From: Solenopsis invicta
Taxonomy: Eukaryota > Arthropoda > Insecta > Hymenoptera > Formicidae
DNA: 64,000 nucleotides
NCBI RefSeq assembly: GCF_016802725.1
Contig: NC_052679.1
Coordinates: 11,980,818 to 12,044,817, forward strand
Reading direction: 5' to 3'
The notes beneath the pieces are model-generated. The model was not told where the DNA came from and made no database searches. It was given only the letters and a program-made list of their open reading frames with translations. Shown one piece after another: positions 12,801 to 26,890 of this stretch; position 1 is the stretch's first letter; each line of letters opens with the position of its first letter. Made by a program: the position numbers and the translations under genes.

Positions 12801-15800
12801 TCTGTTCCCTGGAGAGTTGAAGATTTTCCCTGTAGTTTCTAAGTGATTTTCGGTATTCGCCGGGGCGCAGGCCCTACCATCTTTTGTGGCGAGGCCAGTA
12901 CTTCCGTTGCAGAGGTTCGGTATGTTTGGTAGATGAGGCGAGCTCTGGAAACGCCAAGTCCTCGTCTGCTGCCCTTCCCCATCGACAACGCCAACGGATT
13001 TTAGATTCTCCCACATCTAGCTCTAGTTTTAGTGCTGGGAAAGACGAGGATATTGGACATGGTGGTGGTTTCCGATGTCAGGCACTGTTGGCATTTTTCT
13101 GATATAATTTCAGGGAAAGTTTAGCTATCTCTTTCATATTTGCATATGTTTTAATTGGAGGATTCCACGCCGCACATTAGGAATCTACAGTGACTCAACC
13201 TAGTCAGATTGAGGATAATTTAGCGGAATGTATTTTTTGTATTGCTGAAGAAGACTACAAAGAGAATCAAAACATATGACGTATCTACAATAAATTAATT
13301 TTATTTTTTTAATTTGTACCTTTACAACCGTATGTAATTTACCGATAACTGTCATTGATCCGTTTTTGTGCTACTTTATGAAGATTTCAGAATAAAATAC
13401 TTTAAGCTTCTTTTCAGAACTTATGAGTTTCTTTCAAAAATAATCAATTAAAACTTTAAAAAATTTTAAATCTGAGATTTTCTAAAAAAATTATATAAAA
13501 ATTTAAAACATTTTATAAAGAATTCTAAAAATAATTGTTATTTGTCTGAGAAATTTTCATTAATCTAAAAAAAATTGTCGTAATATCTTCATAATATTTC
13601 GTACTTTTAAGAACTTTTCTTATTTTAAATTTCTGAAAATTTCTAAATAAAATACTTTAAGTTTCTTCTTAGCTTCTATAAGTTCTTTTCAAAAATTATA
13701 AAATAAGAAATTTTATAAATTTTAGGACATTTCAGAATTTACGTACATGAAATTAAAAAAAGTTTTCTTAGCATTTCTTAACATGTTCCTTCGCCACATA
13801 AAAATTCTGATTCTTTAATTTGTAAGATCTCTACATTAATTCCTGAACAATCATCAGTAAATAACTGTTCAAGAAAAATATTAAAATAATAAAATTTCAA
13901 AATAATAAATTGCAAATTAATTTATATTTTTTTAAATCCAATCTTTATACAGATTTGATTAAAATACCATTTTTACTTGAAAATGTAAATATATTAATTG
14001 TAAGTAAAAACGATAAATAATTTAATGAACATATCTACAATAAAAATTTACTAATAAAATATTTAACGGAATTTAATTAATAAAATATGTAATATTTACT
14101 AAAAATATGTATTATTATTTTTAAAACGAAAAATTTATATGCTAATTATTTATAGGCATTGGTCATTAATTGCCAATTATTTACTGACATCTTTCACGTC
14201 TTTCAATTTTTTAATAAAAATTATTCTTTTTCTTATATTTTAAACGTAACATGCCATTTTTAAGAAATATATAAACAACTACAATATTAAATGGTTTTTT
14301 CTTACACACTATAATTTACAATATACATTGTGAATTTCTTCTTTGTGTATTGATTGGTGAAGTAAACCAATAAAAAATGTGAGAAATTTACTAAAAAGTC
14401 CAAATGTTTACTTTGGAACATTTTGATCAGTGATTTCACAAAATTTCAATAAAATATCATTAATGTGTCATTACAAACTATCTATAAGTTTTAATCGCAA
14501 TTTTATCAAAAATTCATTACAATTTCAATAAAATTTCCTTATTTTTAAAATAATATTAATAATTTTTTATTAGAATTTCATTATAATTTTTATCAAATTT
14601 TCATTAAAACGTCATGTTTATTGATTAAACGTAGAAAATAATCTTTTCAACAAGATGTAACTTTTCAGAATTTCTGTATAATTTAAACATAACATAAAAT
14701 TTATGCAACAATGTCATCAAAATTTCATAAAAATTTTTTTACCAGGCTTCTAAGAAATTTTTTATCAAAGAATTTTTATTTTTATCAAAGAATTTTAAAA
14801 ACTTACCAGTAACTCCTCTTGGTCTGTGATAAATGTGCAGTGCAACAGTCCGCCGAGCACTTGACTTGCCTTCTCCCTAACTTCCACACAATTATCTTCC
14901 AGTAAGCACAGAACAATATCTTTAACGCTATTAACCCAAGATACGTCGCTGAGAACTATACTCATATTATGAAAGATCAGTACTTGGAGAAATTCCAGAC
15001 TAGAAAATCTGGTAGACCAAGATGAGTGCTCGGATACGATTTTCACCGCAGTCAATGCCATCGACATGTCCTCCGGCAACGTGAATGCCTGTGCGAGCGT
15101 CGCCAAAGTGCGCAAACACGATTTGTTGAGTTCCTCGTCTGCTTCCGAGCTTTCCAACTGACATATGATCGGAAATATTCGGTAAAATCCCGGCGTTGTA
15201 GTGTAGTGCGCGGGAGACAGACTGATCGTGATCCACTTACAAACGGTCTTCAGCATTCTTATAGGCATTGCTTGCTCCTCCGTCTTGGATCCCGATGTTT
15301 CCTTTGACTCATCAAACGAGACGTCAGCCACTTTCTTCAGTAAATTCTCTTCCTTATCAAGATTGCTTGGATTAATCGCATCGTTGCCTTTTACAAGCTG
15401 CTCCAGATTCGGAACAATCTTATCGATTAAAGTTTGCGTTCGCGGGGTTACGGTGTCAGTTGCAATGTACGGGAACCTTAGATCAGCGTTGAAGATGGTG
15501 ACTAACACAGAACCTAGCCGCTCTCGGACGTTCTGGAAAGGATTCGTGAGTAATCGATTTTCAAGACGTCTCAGCAGGCGTTGCATCAGCTCGGTCACTC
15601 GCCAGGACTGCTGAGCCAGAGCAGACTGCAGTACATAAAGACGGCCACACTCAACAAACGAATCCTTCAACGGCGGTTCTTCCATCAGGCACTCAAGTAG
15701 CCAGTGGTGCCGATTTGGATCCCGGTGCTGTTGCATCGTCGCAAAACACACGCCCCAATCAACAACGGTTTCCTCCGTAAGGTTCGCGATCGCGGTCCTC

Positions 15801-18800
15801 ACGATTGGCAACAATGCCCGCCACAAATCGCACGTCATCTGGAACGGCCAGTGCTTAGCGCCTCGCACAATCCCGGCCGCAAACTCCGCGGCGCATCGCT
15901 GGCTACTTTCGTGTTTATCCGCTACCAGCCGCTGCAGATGAGGCAAAAAGTGTTTCAAGTGGACGATCCCGTGGTTGCGGAACAAGCCCTTGAACAGGAA
16001 GCACCGTAGCGCGCTAAACTTATCCTTGCCCTTTTTTTCTTCCAAGCTGAAAAAGTTTATGAGTTTCTCGATATTTTGCGAATTGTTGAAAAAGGTGTAG
16101 ACCTCCCGCTCACAATCCGTTAGCTCACGTGTCTCCGGGTCGAGACTGGGTTGCTGGGATGAGGGCGCATACACCTCTAGAGTCTTTGGCCAACCGTAAT
16201 AACCAATATACGGCTGGTGAATGTATCTGGACTCATCCCACTGTTCAGCGGTTAAGGGACGAGTTTTGTAATTGTACTGAAGCCAGGCATTGTCAGCTCT
16301 TACACCGGGCATGACATTTCGCGATTCTTCGTTTTTTTCCGTGCTTTCATTAAAAAAGCTGCATACATCAATCGTTACCTTTAAAATAAAAAAGCGAATG
16401 TTTTAATATATAAATAAAATTTAAAAAATCTAAAGATATTTCAGATTCTTTTAATCTTTATAACTTTAAAATTAAAAAAAATTAATATTATGAAATATTG
16501 TAAACACTTTTTCATCAAAAAAATATTAATAATTAACATGAATTTTATATATATACATATACGTATGTGTATCATAGAATTAACATAAATTATATAATGA
16601 TAATTATAAATTGATAATTATAAATATTAATACAGATGCATGGTCGACTAATAACTACTACAAAACTATACGTGCATGCGATGGGCTGCAATATCTTCAT
16701 CACCAAGTCGGTCACGCTCAACATGCTTGTGATGATTAAAGGAAAAACTGAAACAAATTATACGTTGATGTTACGTAATAAGAATTTTACATGGTGATTC
16801 TAAATGCGCGTGATTCTAAATTCCAACTGTATAATTTTTAATTATAAAGTAGACTTACAAAAGTAAAGCACAGTTATCATTAAAAATTACAGTCATATTT
16901 TAAATCATTACGTGAAATTTTTATTGCGTAACATTAAAATATAATTTGTTTCAGTTTTTCCTTTAATCGCATGCATGTTAAGCATGACCGACTTGGTGAT
17001 AGAGATATTGCAGCCCACCGCACATACAGTTTTGTAATAATTATTGTTAGTCAAGCATGCGTCTATCTTAGTGTATTTGTAATTATCATTATAATTGTTA
17101 ATATATACATACACTTAACATTAACATACATTTTTTATACCATCAAGCCCCCCTTTCAAATGAACTATGGCTCATCTAATTCCGTATTTCGAAATTCTCG
17201 TCATCTCCTTGTAAGATATAGTTAGCGGAACGTTTCGGACGTACTTGTCCTTCTTCAGTCGCATTAATTTACATTTCTAATGTCGAATTACTATACTTAA
17301 ACATAAATCTACATGAACGTATAACTATACTAATTTTGTCCATTATGTAAAAATCATCATAACTTTATTCGTCAGTGTAACGCGAGAATAGTCTGAATCC
17401 ATGGTCCACTGTGAGGCAACGTCTCGATGTTCCAAATCTCTCTATTGAAATGTAATAATTTAAATAAATAATAGTAGTTTAAATACTAATTTAACTAAAT
17501 GAAATAATTTAGATAAATAAAATGATTCAAGAATGTAAAAATTGTTAATATGGTCCCAATAATTTAAATAGACTAAGAAATACATTAATAATTTAAAAAC
17601 TTACAAATAGTATATCGCATAGATAAAGTACTGTGCTTGTTCGTTTCGTGCGGAGCTAACTACACGACTAAGTATGAAAAGCTAGTCAAGGAGAACGTGA
17701 AGCGGATAATATAAACTATTTATTGTCCTATTATTAGTCTATTTAAATTATTGGGACCATATTAAAAATTTTTACGTTCTTGAATCATTTTATTCAACTA
17801 AATTATTTCATTCAGTTAAATTAGTATTAGTTATTTAAACTACTATTATTCATTTAAATTACCAAATGTACAAGTATAAAATGCGGATTTTTTTTCCAAA
17901 AAGACGTTAAATTTGGAAGAATGATAAAAAGTAATTTATGCAAAGAAAGCACATTTTTCGCGACATGCTGGGACAGTTGATAACATGACTGTAAATGGAC
18001 AATCTTTGGGGTGGGGAATATTGGCGTCCGTGGACGGTAAAATCAATATTCTCGTACGGTTCGCATGTGCAAACGTGCTTTTGTCAAGAAACTGTGAACG
18101 TTTCGTGGCGCATGCGCTAAGGGTAAGGTCAAATACATGAGCGAAAATAGTATATTGATCTCTTATAACCGGAACAGGCAGTGACAGGAAAACGCGCTTG
18201 TTTTCCCTTAAATGCCGCAAGAAACATACTTTTTTTGCATAAAATAGTATGTAACATGGGGCCGAGCGCGTTCTCAATTTCGGATGCTGTTTTCAGCACG
18301 AGGTGCAGCTACGCGCGCAAAGCGCTTCGTACTAAAAACATCATCCTCAGACGAGAACGGCAAAACTCGGCCCCATGTTGCATAATGTACTATTATTCAA
18401 AGTATACTCCATTGTTAGTTATACATTTGTCCCATCTTTCATAATTTGTGAATACCACCAATAAAAATCATCCCCTTTTGCCGCAATCCATTCATCGAGT
18501 CATTTTTTCACATCTTCGTACAAACCAAAGCGCTGCTCAGCAAGTGCGTGACCCATCGATGCAAATAAATGGTAATCGGAAGGAGCCAGGTCTGGTGAGT
18601 AAGCCGCGTGGGCTAGCACTTCCCAGCTAAGTGCTTCCAACGTGTCGCGAACCGGTTTTGCCATATGTGATGGAGCATTGTTATCGAGAAAAATAATCTT
18701 TTGTTGCCTTTTTTAATATTCTAGTTATTTTTCGAGTAACGAACGGTTCAAATCGATCAATTGTTGTTGGTAGCGTTTGATATTAACCGTTTCATCAGGC

Positions 18801-21800
18801 TTTATAACAGTTGATATATATCACATCCTTCTGATCCCACCAAATACGAAGCATCGTCTTCCTGCCAAAACAATTCGGTCTTGCGGTTGATGTGGATAGT
18901 GCGCTTAGGTCTACCCATAATTTTTTGCGCTTGGGATTATAAAAATGAATCCACTTTTCATCCCCAATAACAATACGATGCAATAACAACTTTCTTTTGT
19001 ATCGTTCGAGCAAAATTTCACATGTATTTTTGCGCCTCTCCATCTGCCTCTCGTTCAACTCATGTGGTATACATTTGCCGACCTTCTGAATCTTTCCCAT
19101 CTCTCGTAGACGATTGGAAACAGCTTGTTGACTAACTCTCACTTACTCTGCGAGTTGTTTTTGTGTTTATGAATCGTCTTTGTCCAACAATACTTGCAAT
19201 TCTACATCTTCGTATCTTTTTGGTGGTTTTCCGTGTTCCTTATCTGCAACATCAAAATCACCACTTTTGAAACGCCGAAACCATCGTTCACACGTATCTT
19301 ACGATGGAGCATGTTCGCCATAAACTTCTCGAAGTAATCAGTATAATGCAGCAGCAGTTTTCTTCAACAAAAAAAAAAAAATTAACACTGTCCGCAAATG
19401 CTCTTTATTTGGCACAAATTTCGACATATTGAACACAGTAAAACAATACTATACAAACACTTTTTGAATTTATCACTTGTGCACGTTGACTTTTGTTGAT
19501 GGCACAACCAAATGGCATATACACATATCAAATCTTTATACTACACACTGCATTGGTGCACCATCTGTTATCTCAAATCCGCATTTCATACTTGTACACA
19601 TGGTATTATTGGCTGTACAACTTAATTCGGTCCGTTTTTTTTTGCTTGAAAAACGCATTTATTTGAACGATAAAACAAATTAATACCTTATTCAAAGTGT
19701 TGTCCATCGTTATTCACTAGTTTTTCCCATCTTTCTAGCAATTTATGGATTCCGTCGCGGAAGAAGCGTTCATCTTTTGAAGCCAAGAATAAATTGAGCC
19801 AATTTTTGATACCCTGTTCTGAAGTGAAGCATATTCTAGCCAGATATCTATACTAAACCTAGATCGCCCAGTTCGGCTGAATAGCTGTGTCCGGGAGGAT
19901 TTCCGGATTCGGCCATTTACCCAACAAAAAAATTACTCCGACGCATGTGTTAATGCGTATGTGTTGTCAGTTGAGCCGGTTGAAAAAAAAAAATATATAT
20001 ATGTTTGTAACTTACGAGTTTTATGACATTCTAAGATTATATTTCAAATAAGCATTACATACACGTTTTAGATTTCCTGTAAATCAGTCTGAAATATTGC
20101 AAATGTAGATTGACGCAATTAGAAGAGAAAGTTTTCAACCAACCAAAAATCATTTTATTTCCAGTGCGTATTTTAAAGCTGAGGACAATATGGATAGACC
20201 AAGCACAAGTGGCGTGCTTGGTATAATTTTTAAGGTTCCTGCTCCTGCATTCATACTTACAAGCGGCCATTTTGTTGTAGGTAATATAGTTGAAACCAGA
20301 AATTCTTCCTGCTTCAATACTGTCATATGCTAATGGCACAGGTTAGCAATCTAGATTTAGTATAGATATCTGTGATTCCAATCAAAGCGTTCTGTATCGA
20401 TCAAAACAAATGATAGTCGGAAAGGGCAAGGTCTGCGCTATAAGGCGGATGAGCCAAAACTTCCCATCCGATATTTTCCAAATAGTTTTTAACCAGAACA
20501 GCAACATAAAGCCGAGTGTTGTCATGATGAAAGATTATAGACTCGTGTCTGGTTGCATATTCTGGACGTTTTTCGGCTATAGCTCGCTTTAAACAGATCA
20601 ATTGTTGCCTGTAGAAGTTTCCCGTGATGGTTTGACCAGGTTTTAGCAACTCATAATGGATCACACCTGTCTGATCCCACCAAATAGAGCATTACCTTGG
20701 CACCATAGATATTCGGCTTCGACGGTTGGCCGGACTTTACATACAATTTTTTGGGTTTCAAGTTGTCGTAGTGAATCCATTTTTCGTCCCCGGTAATGAT
20801 TCGATGCAGAAAAAACTTCTTTATGTATCGTTCAAACAACATTTCGGACATGCAAAATTGTCGTCCAATATCTCTCGGTTTCAATTCGTATGAGACCCAA
20901 TTTTTTTGCTTTTGGATGTATCCCGCGGCTTTGAGTCGTTTCGAAATAGCTTGTTGAGTAACTTCCAATGTTTTTGCAAGCTCTTCTTGCGTTTAACATA
21001 AATTTTGATCAAGTAATGTTCCTAATTCTTCATCTTCAAACTTTTTCGGTTGACCCAAACGCTCTTTGTCTTCCGTACTAAAATCACCACTTTTAAATCG
21101 TCGAAACCATTCTCTGCAAGATTTATCCGATGGTGCAGATTTACCATACACTTCCACAAGCATTTGACGCGCTTCAGCTACACTTTTCTTCCAATTGAAA
21201 ATCAAAACTTCTCGCAAATAATGCTTATTTGGAACGAAACTCGACATTTTCAACGCATTAAAAATTAAACTTGTTGTACAAAACTCAAAGACTTGTAAAC
21301 AATATTTGGTTGATAGATGTTGACACTTCACGATACAGCAAAAATCAGCTATCGCCATCAACCATTTATAGCACCTAAAGCCATCTTTTGAAAACGGATC
21401 GAACCAAGTTGTACATCCAATACATTTCAATAAAGAGACTCAGAACATCAAGACGTTGCTTCACAGTAGACCTCACATGGATTCAGACTGGTCTCATTAC
21501 ATCGACAAATAAAGCTATGCTGATTTTTACATAATGGACAAAATCAGTGTAGTTATACGGTCATGTAGATTTATGTTTAAGTATAGTAGTTCAACATTAG
21601 AAATGTAAATTAATGCGGCTTAAGAACAAGTACGTCCAAAACGTTCCGCTAACTGTATGTCAACTTGGTTGTCAAGATTAAGATTAATTGTAACTCAAAA
21701 AACAGTTCATTCTCGGCTTTATATTATTCATATTTTATTGATACAAACATAAAAAAATTGGTAATAAAATTGTATTTTACACACAAACATCTAGTGTCAA

Positions 21801-24800
21801 TTCTTTATTGGTATTACTTTTGAACATTTTATTAAGTTCTATGAGCCAAATATTGTTAACTTACTTATTACTTATTGATTGTATTCTAGTTTTGTTGTTA
21901 CTGTATCTCTCGTAACATTTTAAAGAATTTTTCAAAAATTGATTAGAATTTCCCCAAAAACACCTTAAACTTCTAATTTTATAACTTTTGTTCAAAAAAA
22001 TTCTAGAATAAAAAATTTTAAAATATTTTAAAATTTATTGTATAAAAATTTTTAGAAAAGATATAGATATTCTCAGCACTTCTAAAAAGTATCTAATTAT
22101 AAAAAATAAAAAAATTTGAAAAATTTTCTAAAAAGTTATACTTTTTTATTATTTCGAAAAAATCTTCCAATTTATAAAAAATAATAAAAATCTGAGAAAT
22201 TTTCTGTTATAAAATTATACACAAAAATCTAGAAAATTATAAAAAATTCTGAAAAATTATATAAAGAATTTTAAGAAAATTTTTCACTATAATTGCTATA
22301 TAAAAATCTGACAAAATCTGTATACCTTTATATGCTTTCGTTTTTGTTGCTTCAACATAAACGTCACTACTCTGGTAGCGATCTTCCTCTCCTCCAAAGA
22401 ATCGTGTATAAGTGCTTGCAAAAAGTAACGTACTAATTTTGCGGAGTAGGGTTGATTCGGATGCACTAAATCTTTTATGAAGGTCATCGCCATTAATCTG
22501 TGCCGCCAATGAAGAGGTTCCTCGAGTATACAACGCAAAAGCTCGTCGAGTAGATTATTATACGCCGCCAAATTAGACCGATTGAGTTGTTTCAGTTTCT
22601 GCGCACCCTCTTCTATTTCGTTTTGGTCAGGCTGCGGCAGAGCCGGCTGTGGTAAATGTTTCCATAATGTGCGTGCAGCTGCTAGACACGTGTCGGATAT
22701 CTTGAGCTCGAGTGTATTCAAACAAAAATTTTTATTTATAGTGTCTACGATGCCCTGTTTTAAGCGAATCACTGAGAGCTTTTCGGACGGTTTGGAAAGC
22801 ACAATGGCTGGCCCTAATGACACCATAACATTCAAATCTCCTTGTGTGATGATGGAGGAATGTTGTGAGCCAAGCAACAAATATAGAACACCCTGTTTTG
22901 GATAATTTTATGATAATTTAATCTGATATTTTTTCCAGAAATATTAAATTTGAAATATTTATAATTATTATAAATATTTATTATAAATTCTTGATAACAT
23001 GAATAATAAATAATAGCTATTAATATTTTAAATAAACAAAATAACTATATTAATTACAATTACATTAATTATAACTGCAAAATACTTATTATAATTTCAA
23101 TGATAATTTAAACTAGAATAACAAAGAATTATTGTTATTAACCCTTAAACACACCGATCCCGTAAAATACGTAAACACATTTTCGAGTCTGGGAGACTTT
23201 TTCAACTTTGAGAAGTTATAACTTTGGTTCTAATCAACATTTTTCGAAAAACTTTTTTTCCACATAAAAGTTAAGAATCTCAGAAATATGATTGCATCGG
23301 CTTTGCTAAAAAATGATTTGTTGTTAAGTTGTACAAGAAAAACCATTAAGCAAAGATTAGAAAGTGTTTAAAAATCCACTTTTCCTTTAAAAAATCATAT
23401 CTCCGCAACAAAAAACTTTTAAGAACTTTCAAATACGGTATTTTAAAGCTAAAGAGTCATACTTAAAAAAAAATATGATATTGTCATTCCTTTTAAAAAG
23501 TATAATTAGGGGAAACCAGGGCTATTCGTTAGACCTTTTGCTCTTTTGTGTCTCCTGAGTCCTATATTCATTAAAAAAAAACATTGGACGATTTGAAAGG
23601 TTGAACCTTCCCCTTCACAATGCCGGTGTAGAACATGGAAGTATACTTGCTTTAAAGTACATATAAAAATGTCAACCAAAAATTACAAATAGCTTCAAAC
23701 CCGGGGTAATTCGTAACTAGTCCGGGAATATCTCGAAATTTATGTTTCAAGTTGAAAAACTGCAAAAAAGCTGTTGTTAAGACTTTCTTTTATTTAAAAA
23801 AGGATATAGGTACACAAAAAACAAATGCAAACATACACGTTCGCATGTCTTTTTATGCCATCGGTGTGACAGATTTTCTAACCTCACAAGTATCAATCTT
23901 TAACACTTTATAACTTTTTACCTGCTTAAGAGCGACGATTTTATATTCATATTCATGTTCTATGTACTAAAATACACAATATTATCAAGTTTGAACTAAA
24001 TCAATGAAGAACTTTACCTCAATGCTTAACTCTGCGTAGCGCAGATGTTCGTAACACAGCCAAAGGGTTAGGGTTACTCAACTTAGGTTAGGTGCTGTAA
24101 TCAGTATTAACCCCCGGTAGTACGAATAGCTCTAACATCAACTGTGCGTATTATTGCGTATGATCGACAAAAATAGACATCACACAGCAAAAAGTAAACA
24201 CAAAATGTTTCAAATACATTCAACTGGACACGATACATTCAAAGTTTTCAAAAAAACCTTATTATCTTACTTAAATGCTGACTATCAAAAATTACTTCAG
24301 CTGTCGCAAAACACATTTTTCACTACTACAATTTCAATATGACGCTGTTGCCAACAAAACTTTGTTAGCAACATCGTTACATTAGAACGTGTTTAAAGTA
24401 ATTTTTAATATGTACCCATAAAAAGATATTTTCAATTATCGAATTACCCCGTCTAACAATTTGCCCTGGTCTCTCCTATATAACAAAGAGAATATGAGGT
24501 ATTTTTTAGTGTTTAAAAATTCACTTTTTAAAAAAAAAATCATACCTTTGCAACAAAAAACTTTACAATACGGCGTTTTAAAGAATCATACTTTCAAACA
24601 GAAAAAATTGTCACTGCCATTTCTAAAAATATACTTACGTAACAAGGCAAATATGAGATATTTTTGATTAACTCAAGGTGTCTAAAGTTGAAAATTAATA
24701 TATTTGATAATATATTTAGGACCCTACGCAAAAGTCCTCTTTTTCACGGCACTATAGTATTTTAACTTTAGACAGACTAACATACGCGTACATCTGTTTG

Positions 24801-26849
24801 AACGTGTTTTGTCCAGTTTTTTTACATAAGATTACTCACAAAAAAGTTTCATTCATACACTATATGGGTCCATTGACCTTAACAAAACTTTGTTACCGTG
24901 CCATCGGAATTCTAGTTGACCACAAAAGTTGATCAACCATATTAATCATAAGAGAAAATTTCAAAATTTTTTTCGTTCTGTCCGAACCTCCTATCTCATT
25001 CCGTCTTCACACAGCAAGCGTTCGAAACTTCATATAGCGTCTCTCAGACTCACTTATGTGTTTAAGGGTTAATACAATAAACAATTTAAAGGAGGAAATA
25101 CAGAGGATATTGAGGGACGGACAGAAGAAGAATAAAGAAGAAGGAAAGAGAGGGTGATGGAATTTGGAATGTAAAAAAAGTAAAAGAGTGAGAAAGAAGT
25201 TGATGAAAAAAGGAGACAAGGAGGAAGGATATAGAAAAGTTAAGAAAGAGCACAAGAAATTATGTCAGAGAAAGGAGAAAAAAGAGAGGTGGACAGAGGT
25301 GGTAAAAAGAACGAGGACAAAGAGACAAGTGTGGGAGGTGATAAATAGAGAAAGAAGGCAGAGAAAAAATATGAATGAGGGATAAAGGAATGGGTGGAGT
25401 ACTTCAAGGGGCTGCTGAGGGGAGTGGAAGAGAAAGTAATGTAAGGGATGAGAAGAGAAAAAAGGGAGAATGAAGAGGAGCTAACAAGAGAGGAGAGTAA
25501 TAAGAAGGATAAAGGAGGGAAACGCGGCGGGGGGACGAGATACCGGGGGAAGTATGGAGGTATGGTAAGGGAAGAATGGAAGAAGCTATATAGAGGATAT
25601 GTGATAGCGTTTGGAAAGGGAAAGAGTGAATTGAGAACTGGAATAAAGGAATAATCGTGCCGATAAGGAAAGGGAAGAGAAAAAAAAGTAGAAGACTATA
25701 GGGGAGTGACCCTGATAAACGATATATGAGGGGAAAAGGGCTTGTGGTCGGGCTGGGAAAAAGTCAAAAGTAATGAGGTTTAGAAAGGGTGGGAGGAAAA
25801 GAAAGAAGATGGAGGGAAAAGAGGTAGAAGTAAAAAAATTTAAGTATTTAGGGTATATATTCCAAATAAATGTGGGACAGGGAAGCAAGTCAGAGACCGG
25901 ATAAAGAGGGATATTGCGGCAATGGGACAGGTGTGGGGTATGAGGAAAAGAAAGTTCAGAAGAGAATGGAGAAAATAGGTATGAATGTTTGACGCTATGA
26001 TATGGATAGTAATGGCATACGGAGTGGAAGTGTGGGGATGGGGGAAAAAAGAGCAAGTGGAAAGGGCACAGAAAAAATACTTAAAATGTGTACTGGGGGT
26101 AAACTGGAGAACGCCGGGGTACATAATAAGAGAGGAACTGCAACTGGAGAAATTGAGAACAAGAGCGGGCAAAAGGGCGTGCGGGTTTGAGAGGCTGGCG
26201 GAAGGGAGGGGAAGTAAGTTGGCGGGGTGCTGGGAGGAAATGAGAGGGAGAATAAAGAGGGGGGTAAAGTTATCGGAGTGGAAAAGGGAAAGAAAGGAAT
26301 TCTTTGAGGAGAGGGGTAGAGGGATTATAAAAATGGAAGAAAAGAAAAAGACGGGGAGTTTAATTTCAGGGAAGTAGAGGAGAGAGATGAAGAAGATCAG
26401 AGGAGGGAGATGGGATAGAATAGTGGAATCGAGATACAATAGATGGTATAAAAGAGTGAAGAAAGAAAGGATTCCGGGCTATTTAAAGAGGTGAGCAGAA
26501 AGTAAATGGGAAAGAGTAGCAAAATAAAGAATAAGGGAGGAAGTAAGAGAGGGGATGTACTGGGAAAACAAGGAGGACAGACTGTGTAGGATGTGTGGAG
26601 GAGAGGAAGAGACGTGGGAGCATGTGGGAGAAATCGGCAGATGGGAAGCAAGGGAGACATGGGAGGAGTGAGTGGGAAAGGTACTGTGAGAGAGGGGAGG
26701 GAGAGGAATGGATGAAAAAATTGGAGAAATTCAGGGAGGGGAGTAGAATAGAAACGGGGGTAGTGGAGGGAGAGAACGGGTGATTAGCGGGATTGTAACA
26801 GGGTGAAGGAGAAAGAGGGAAGGGAAAAAGGTTGAAAGAAAGAAACAAC

Positions 26850-26890
<41 letters not shown>

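Larger units (their letters stand above)
4190..13335. repeat. Outer inverted-repeat (foldback) arms enclosing most of intron 6
   Basis: The left arm, at about 4190-4310 and resuming at 7418-7525, matches the reverse complement of about 13100-13335. Shared blocks include AAAATTAATTTATTGTAGA, AGTCTTCTTCAGC and CTGACTAG/CCGACTAG. The left arm is cut by the LTR retrotransposon 4311-7417. The two arms lie about 5.6 kb apart and may be ends of one element or two separate copies in opposite orientation. Confidence 0.55.
19609..21420 (-). mobile_element. mariner 2 (defective, with 532-bp insertion)
   Basis: TIRs TTGGCTGTACAACTTAATTC and, from the right, TTGGATGTACAACTTGGTTC are flanked by TA at 19607-19608 and 21421-21422. 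It is the same subfamily as the copy at 55901-58253. Removing the insertion 19841-20372 leaves a typical 1.28-kb mariner. The transposase is in three open segments with stops and frameshifts between. Confidence 0.9.
17216..21658. repeat. Foldback element whose centre holds a MITE and two mariners
   Basis: The left arm 17216-17451 is the reverse complement of 21423-21658. Shared blocks include GTTAGCGGAACGTTT-like ends, AATTTACATTTCTAATG and GCAACGTCTYGATGTTC. The inner edges read CTATTGAAATGTA and TACATTTCAATAAAG. Without the inserts these form an almost perfect palindrome centred on TA. Confidence 0.8.

Noticed and set aside
15026..16009. Several 90-128 codon plus-strand frames opposite PSME4 exon f
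   Set aside because: They are shadows of a long, GC-richer coding exon, with no domains and no own splice or start context.
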